From: Bacillota bacterium
GTDB taxonomy: Bacteria; Eremiobacterota; SpSt-956; JAKJGF01
NCBI GenBank assembly: GCA_029555925.1
Contig: JAKPQU010000169.1
Coordinates: 1 to 19,986 of the forward strand
Length of the DNA: 19,986 nt
Direction: 5' to 3'
Positions 16,173 through 19,986 of this stretch are shown piece after piece; position 1 is the stretch's first letter, and each line of letters opens with the position of its first letter. The translations under genes and the position numbers were made by a program. The notes below the pieces were generated by a model. The model had not been told where the DNA came from. It did not search any database and saw only the letters and a list, made by a program, of their open reading frames with translations.

Positions 16173-18206
16173 ATGTTTAAAAAAATTGCTGTTGTTCTTT
16201 TAATTATGTTAACAATCTTTCTCTTGCCTGTCATGGCAGAGGAAAAGGAGTGCACCATGAGTTTTATTCCTGAATGGTCCAAAACAGTAGTATGGTATCA
16301 GATATTTCCGGAGCGTTTCAGAAACGGGGACCCTACAAATGATCCGAAGGTGGAAAATATAGAAGGTTCATGGCCCCATGATCACATATCTTCCTGGCAG
16401 GTTCACCCATGGACTTCCGACTGGTACGAACTTCAGCCCTATGAAAAACAGAATAAAGGATTCTATATAATTACAGATAAGACTATTTCACGCCTCTCAG
16501 GGAAAATTGATACGGGGAAATTGAAATCTATAAAAAATACGAATTTTTCCCCTGTAACATTAAAAGATAAACTTTTAGATAAAGGATTCAGTGAGGAAGA
16601 TATTAAGATAATTATAAATAACTGTGATCATGACAAAACCATATGGTATGATATTCAGCGCCGAAGATACGGAGGAGATATTCAGGGGATTTTAGATAAA
16701 CTGGATTATCTTCAGAGACTTGGTGTAACTGCCATTTATCTTAATCCTATATTTGAATCTCCTTCTCTTCATAAATATGATGCCATAATGTACCATCATG
16801 TAGATGCAAATTTTGGCCCTGACCCCGTAAGAGACAGAGAGCTTATAAAAAAAGAAATCCCCGATGACCCCAATACATGGGTTATGACTTCAGCAGATAA
16901 ACTCTTTCTGAAACTCGTAAAAGAAGTCCATAAGAGGAATATGAAAATTATCGTAGACGGAGTCTTCAATCATATAGGTATAAAGAATCCATTCTTTCAG
17001 GATGTGGTCAAAAACCAGCAGAATTCAAAATATAAAGACTGGTTTACCGTTACGTCCTGGGCAGATCCTTCTAAAGATAAGGAATTTGCTTATAAAGGCT
17101 GGTTCGGAGTAAAAGAACTTCCCGAATGGGGAAGAAGTGAAAACAATCTTCTCCCGGGACCTAAAAATTATATCTTTAATATTACGAAAAGATGGATGGA
17201 CCCTGACGGAGACGGAAATCCTTCTGATGGTATAGACGGATGGCGTCTGGATGTGGCCTTCTGTGTGCCCCATGGTTTCTGGAAAGACTGGAGCAAACAT
17301 GTAAAATCCATTAATCCCGAAGCATATATGACTGCAGAAATTATTGATACGGTGGAGGTAAACAAGCCCTATCTGGAAGGCGATGAATTTACTGCCGTAA
17401 TGAATTATAATTTTGCCTTTACCTCATCTGAGTATTTTTTCGATGAGAAAAACAGGATTTCTACTACGGAATTTGATACAAAGCTGAGAGATTTGAGAGA
17501 AGCCTATGACAGTGAAGTAGCCTATGGCATGCAGAATCTTATAGACAGTCATGATACTGCAAGGATGGAAACTATGATTGTAAACAGAGATGTAGTATCC
17601 TATAGAGACTGGCCTTGGTACTGTGAAAAAGCTAAAGGCAGCAATCCTCTTTATAATACGAGAAAACCTTCTGAAGAAGAATTAAAATCTCAGAACATAT
17701 TTGCTATTTTTCAGATGACCTATCTGGGTGCACCTATGATCTATTACGGAGACGAAGTGGGTATGTGGGGAGCAACTGATCCTTGCTGCAGGAAACCCAT
17801 GATCTGGGATGATCTTAAATATGTCGATGAAGTTTATCTTCCCGATGGTTCCAGGAGATTAAAACCTGACAGGGTGGAAGTAAATTATGATCTTTTAGAG
17901 CACTATAAAAAATTGATAGCTATAAGAAACTCCCATAAATCCCTTCAGCTTGGAGATTTTAATACTCTATTTACGGATGATAAGAATGAAGTTTATGCTT
18001 TTTCAAGGAAATATGGTGATGAATATATAGTAATCATTCTTAATAACAGCAAAAAGGAGAAAAGGGCTAAATTTACTGTTGAATGTCCCGGTAATTTTAC
18101 GGATCTCCTCAATGATGGAAGCGGCGCTACCGTAAAAGGAGATAAAATACTTTCTATGTCAGTAAGGCCTCAGTGGGGAAGAATTCTGGTGATGGAAAGT
18201 AAATAA
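16173..18206 (+). CDS. secreted GH13 alpha-amylase / neopullulanase-like enzyme
   Basis: The 677-residue protein has a Sec signal peptide (about 1-22, cleavage near VMA-EE) and a GH13 domain beginning WSKTVVWYQIFPERFRNGDP. It carries region I VDGVFNH (261-267), region II GWRLD with nucleophile Asp360, region III AEI with acid/base Glu389, and region IV IDSHD with Asp461. A DPDGDGNPSDG loop (343-353) just before region II looks like a metal-binding site. Residues about 96-157 form an extra, mostly helical insert before RRRYGGDIQG. The protein should act on alpha-glucans outside the cytoplasm. The start at 16173 is chosen because AGGAGGG (16156-16162) precedes it and the signal peptide then begins the protein; the longer frame from 16080 translates the shared upstream element. 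It follows another GH13 gene but is separated by a strong terminator, so it is probably transcribed separately. Confidence 0.93.
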   Translation: MFKKIAVVLLIMLTIFLLPVMAEEKECTMSFIPEWSKTVVWYQIFPERFRNGDPTNDPKVENIEGSWPHDHISSWQVHPWTSDWYELQPYEKQNKGFYIITDKTISRLSGKIDTGKLKSIKNTNFSPVTLKDKLLDKGFSEEDIKIIINNCDHDKTIWYDIQRRRYGGDIQGILDKLDYLQRLGVTAIYLNPIFESPSLHKYDAIMYHHVDANFGPDPVRDRELIKKEIPDDPNTWVMTSADKLFLKLVKEVHKRNMKIIVDGVFNHIGIKNPFFQDVVKNQQNSKYKDWFTVTSWADPSKDKEFAYKGWFGVKELPEWGRSENNLLPGPKNYIFNITKRWMDPDGDGNPSDGIDGWRLDVAFCVPHGFWKDWSKHVKSINPEAYMTAEIIDTVEVNKPYLEGDEFTAVMNYNFAFTSSEYFFDEKNRISTTEFDTKLRDLREAYDSEVAYGMQNLIDSHDTARMETMIVNRDVVSYRDWPWYCEKAKGSNPLYNTRKPSEEELKSQNIFAIFQMTYLGAPMIYYGDEVGMWGATDPCCRKPMIWDDLKYVDEVYLPDGSRRLKPDRVEVNYDLLEHYKKLIAIRNSHKSLQLGDFNTLFTDDKNEVYAFSRKYGDEYIVIILNNSKKEKRAKFTVECPGNFTDLLNDGSGATVKGDKILSMSVRPQWGRILVMESK

Positions 18207-18223
18207 TTTTTTCTTATAATCTG

Positions 18224-18261
18224 AAAAAAATCCTCCTGATTTTTTAGCAGGAGGATTTTTT
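18224..18261. terminator. bidirectional intrinsic terminator between convergent genes
   Basis: AAAAAAATCCTCCTG and its complement form a stem of at least 14 bp around a 9-nt loop, with T-runs on both strands. It lies 18 nt after the secreted amylase stop and about 100 nt beyond the stop of the minus-strand PBP, so it can end both transcripts. Confidence 0.9.
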
Positions 18262-18361
18262 ATGTCATATCTGTCATTCAACAGTACCATATGAAAATGG
18301 AAGGTGTATTTTGTGTATATAAAATAATTTTGCATAAAAGAAGGTGCTTCCTGTATTATTT

Positions 18362-19741
18362 TTATTTCACGCCTTTTAAATAACTTCTCATAACCTCTCC
18401 TGCAATCGGCGCTGCCGCTTCTCCTCCTGTGCCTCCTTCTTCTACTATAACAGATACTGCAATCTCTGGATTTTCAACAGGAGCGAAACCTATAAACCAT
18501 GCATTATTGGCTCCTCCCGGATGTTCTGCAGTGCCTGTCTTACCTGCCACTCTGATACCTTCTATATATGCCCTGTAACCTGTTCCTTCTTTTACAACAG
18601 CCTCCATCATTGTTGTCACAATGCCTGCAGTATCTGAAGATATACAATCTGCCATGACATGACTTGATTTTTTTTCTATTAATCTGTTTTTTGAATCTCT
18701 AATATCTTTTATAAGTACAGGATACATGATTTTTCCCTTATTTGCAACAGCAGAAGCAATAAAACATGCTTCAAAGGGAGTAATGGCAAGTTCACCCTGC
18801 CCGAAAGATGTCTGTGCAATAAGAGTGTTGCTGAATAGATTTTTGTCGGTAAGTTTTGAGTGTAAAACCGGGAGTTTTAGATTATAGTCATGACCCAGAA
18901 AGTCATTAAAATACTTGAGGAGATTTTCTTTGCCTAATTTTAATCCTATAGAGGAAAAAGCTACATTGCAGGAATTGGCAAGAGCCTGACTCAGTGTCTG
19001 GTGTCCGTGGGTGTGGCTGCAGAAAAATCTGTGTCCGTCTATGTCTGTATAGCCGGGACAGTCAAAGGTATCACTTTCTTTTACCACCCCTTCCTGAAGG
19101 GCTGCACAGAGTACAAGAACTTTAAAGATTGAGCCGGGAGCATAACTTCCCTGGACAGTTCTGTCTAAAAGGGGATAGTTAGAATCTTTTTGATAAACCT
19201 TCCAGTTTTTCTCCAGATTATTATTATCAAAGGAGGGCTTTGAGATCATAACAAGTATTTCACCTGTCTGAGGTTTCATTGCCACCACAGCACCTCTGTT
19301 ATTGCCGAGTGAATCATAAGCTACTTTCGTGAGATTACTGTCTATGGTAAGATAAATATTATAACCTTTTGGATGTCCTTCATTCCATCTTTCTTTAAAA
19401 CCTTCTATGGAAAATGGGAATACATGGCTTCGCAATATATCGTCACATGAGTCCTCGAGGCCTGTTTTCCCCAGCACCGGGTCGAGATAACCCATAATAT
19501 GAGATGTAAGTTCTCCGTAGGGATAAACTCTTTTTTTCTTCTCACTTTTTGCAAACACTGTGCCGTCTCTTGCCAGAATCTTTCCTCTTAAATTTAAATT
19601 TTCTCTGTTTCTGGGATTCTGTGTCATAGACGTGAGATCTTTCTCTCTCCATATAGCCCAGTAAGAATTCATTATAATGAGAGATAAAAAGAGGACTATG
19701 AAAATTCTGGATAATATTATCAGGTTTTTGTTAACGTTCAT
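18362..19741 (-). CDS. class B penicillin-binding protein (peptidoglycan transpeptidase)
   Basis: The 459-residue protein cross-links peptidoglycan outside the membrane. It has one N-terminal membrane anchor (about 8-29), a dimerisation-like region with NPRNRENLNLRGKILARDG (42-60), and a transpeptidase domain. The catalytic motifs are SIFK (204-207, Ser204 acylated), SCN (257-259) and KTGTAE (401-406). Length and the RNRENLNLRGKI segment resemble PbpA of actinobacteria, smaller than the E. coli PBP2 and FtsI proteins. Homologues often lie with rodA/ftsW and PASTA kinase genes; none is in view, and the gene's upstream side ends in repeats, so it appears to be first in its transcript. The nearest AGGAG on this strand (19776-19772) is 30 nt from the ATG because a GTNAC array lies between. 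Ser/Thr kinase control is conceivable but not shown. Confidence 0.93.
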   Translation of the reverse strand: MNVNKNLIILSRIFIVLFLSLIIMNSYWAIWREKDLTSMTQNPRNRENLNLRGKILARDGTVFAKSEKKKRVYPYGELTSHIMGYLDPVLGKTGLEDSCDDILRSHVFPFSIEGFKERWNEGHPKGYNIYLTIDSNLTKVAYDSLGNNRGAVVAMKPQTGEILVMISKPSFDNNNLEKNWKVYQKDSNYPLLDRTVQGSYAPGSIFKVLVLCAALQEGVVKESDTFDCPGYTDIDGHRFFCSHTHGHQTLSQALANSCNVAFSSIGLKLGKENLLKYFNDFLGHDYNLKLPVLHSKLTDKNLFSNTLIAQTSFGQGELAITPFEACFIASAVANKGKIMYPVLIKDIRDSKNRLIEKKSSHVMADCISSDTAGIVTTMMEAVVKEGTGYRAYIEGIRVAGKTGTAEHPGGANNAWFIGFAPVENPEIAVSVIVEEGGTGGEAAAPIAGEVMRSYLKGVK

Positions 19742-19750
19742 AATTATTTA

Positions 19751-19768
19751 CGTAACGCGTTACGCGTA
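19751..19768. repeat. GTNAC array in the PBP leader
   Basis: GTAAC and GTTAC separated by GC, with a partial third unit. It lies between a good AGGAG and the PBP start codon. Removing three 7-nt units would restore a spacing of about 9 nt. Confidence 0.7.
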
Positions 19769-19842
19769 GTTCTCCTGTTTACTATTCGCTGAACCTTAGT
19801 ACCCGCTAACTGTTGTTATTCCCGATGTGGTTTCCTTTACTC

Positions 19843-19858
19843 CCGCGCGTTACGCGCA
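19843..19858. repeat. single GTNAC palindrome
   Basis: GCGCGTTACGCGC is a 13-nt palindrome with a central T and has the same core and GC linkers as the arrays. The rest of 19769-19913 shows no gene. Confidence 0.5.
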
Positions 19859-19913
19859 ATGTCATTAAGTTAAGGAATATTGTATTTCTGCTTAAAGGAT
19901 TTGCCTCTTATTT

Positions 19914-19948
19914 CCTCTCCCTTGAGGGAGAGGATTAAGGAGAGGGTG
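19914..19948. repeat. REP-like hairpin of the CCTCTCCC/GGGAGAGG type
   Basis: CCTCTCCC (19914-19921), loop TTGA and GGGAGAGG (19926-19933) form a perfect 8-bp stem, followed by ATTAAGGAGAGGGTG. This combination matches a short intergenic repeat seen widely in bacterial genomes. It is non-coding and probably mobile in trans. It could continue past the window edge. Confidence 0.6.
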
Positions 19949-19986
19949 TTTTTAAAAAGGCTATGTTTATAGCTTCCAATACACCT

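Noticed and set aside
19861..19986. A gene at the right edge
   Set aside because: No open frame with a start or family-like sequence was seen; only the REP-like hairpin is supported.

Overview
This window reads as a low-GC bacterial chromosome segment. It carries a peptidoglycan transpeptidase, a bacterial-type Ser/Thr kinase and purine-rich Shine-Dalgarno sites (AGGAGG-like). Nothing in it fixes the phylum. The mix of eukaryotic-like kinase, very long TPR proteins, beta-propeller and GH13 enzymes, together with many short intergenic repeats, would suit a poorly characterised environmental lineage; that is inference.

Layout. 1-186: possible 3' tail of an upstream gene, then a regulatory-looking element. 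187-2649 (+): a membrane Ser/Thr kinase with a DUF3592-like C-terminal part, then a small exported protein of unknown function. 2725-3558 (-): an exported C45-like Ntn hydrolase, behind which lies a 65-bp tandem duplication. 3876-4604 (+): a small Gly/Ala-rich membrane-active-looking protein, followed by a decayed gene remnant (4788-5048). 5143-6606 (-): glycogen synthase glgA. 6963-13661 (+): an exported YVTN beta-propeller and two overlapping giant TPR genes (28 and 20 repeats); the second is broken by one extra A in an A8 tract. 13780-18206 (+): two GH13 alpha-glucan hydrolases, one without a signal peptide and one Sec-exported. 18362-19741 (-): a class B penicillin-binding protein. The right end holds a REP-like hairpin.

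Themes. glgA and the two GH13 enzymes point to alpha-glucan storage and turnover. The kinase, propeller and TPR proteins look like signalling and protein-protein scaffolds. The kinase and the PBP are at opposite ends of the window, so a direct link between them is not shown.

The most unusual features are: (1) intergenic arrays with a strict 7-bp period whose units share a palindromic GTNAC core, several of which contain the stop codon of the adjoining gene; (2) a shared N-terminal motif, M-[KR]-I-N-x-x-G-x-P, on two otherwise unrelated proteins without signal peptides; (3) the A8 frameshift in the second TPR gene; (4) a roughly 50-bp element found upstream of both the kinase and the secreted amylase; (5) the 65-bp duplication in front of the hydrolase.
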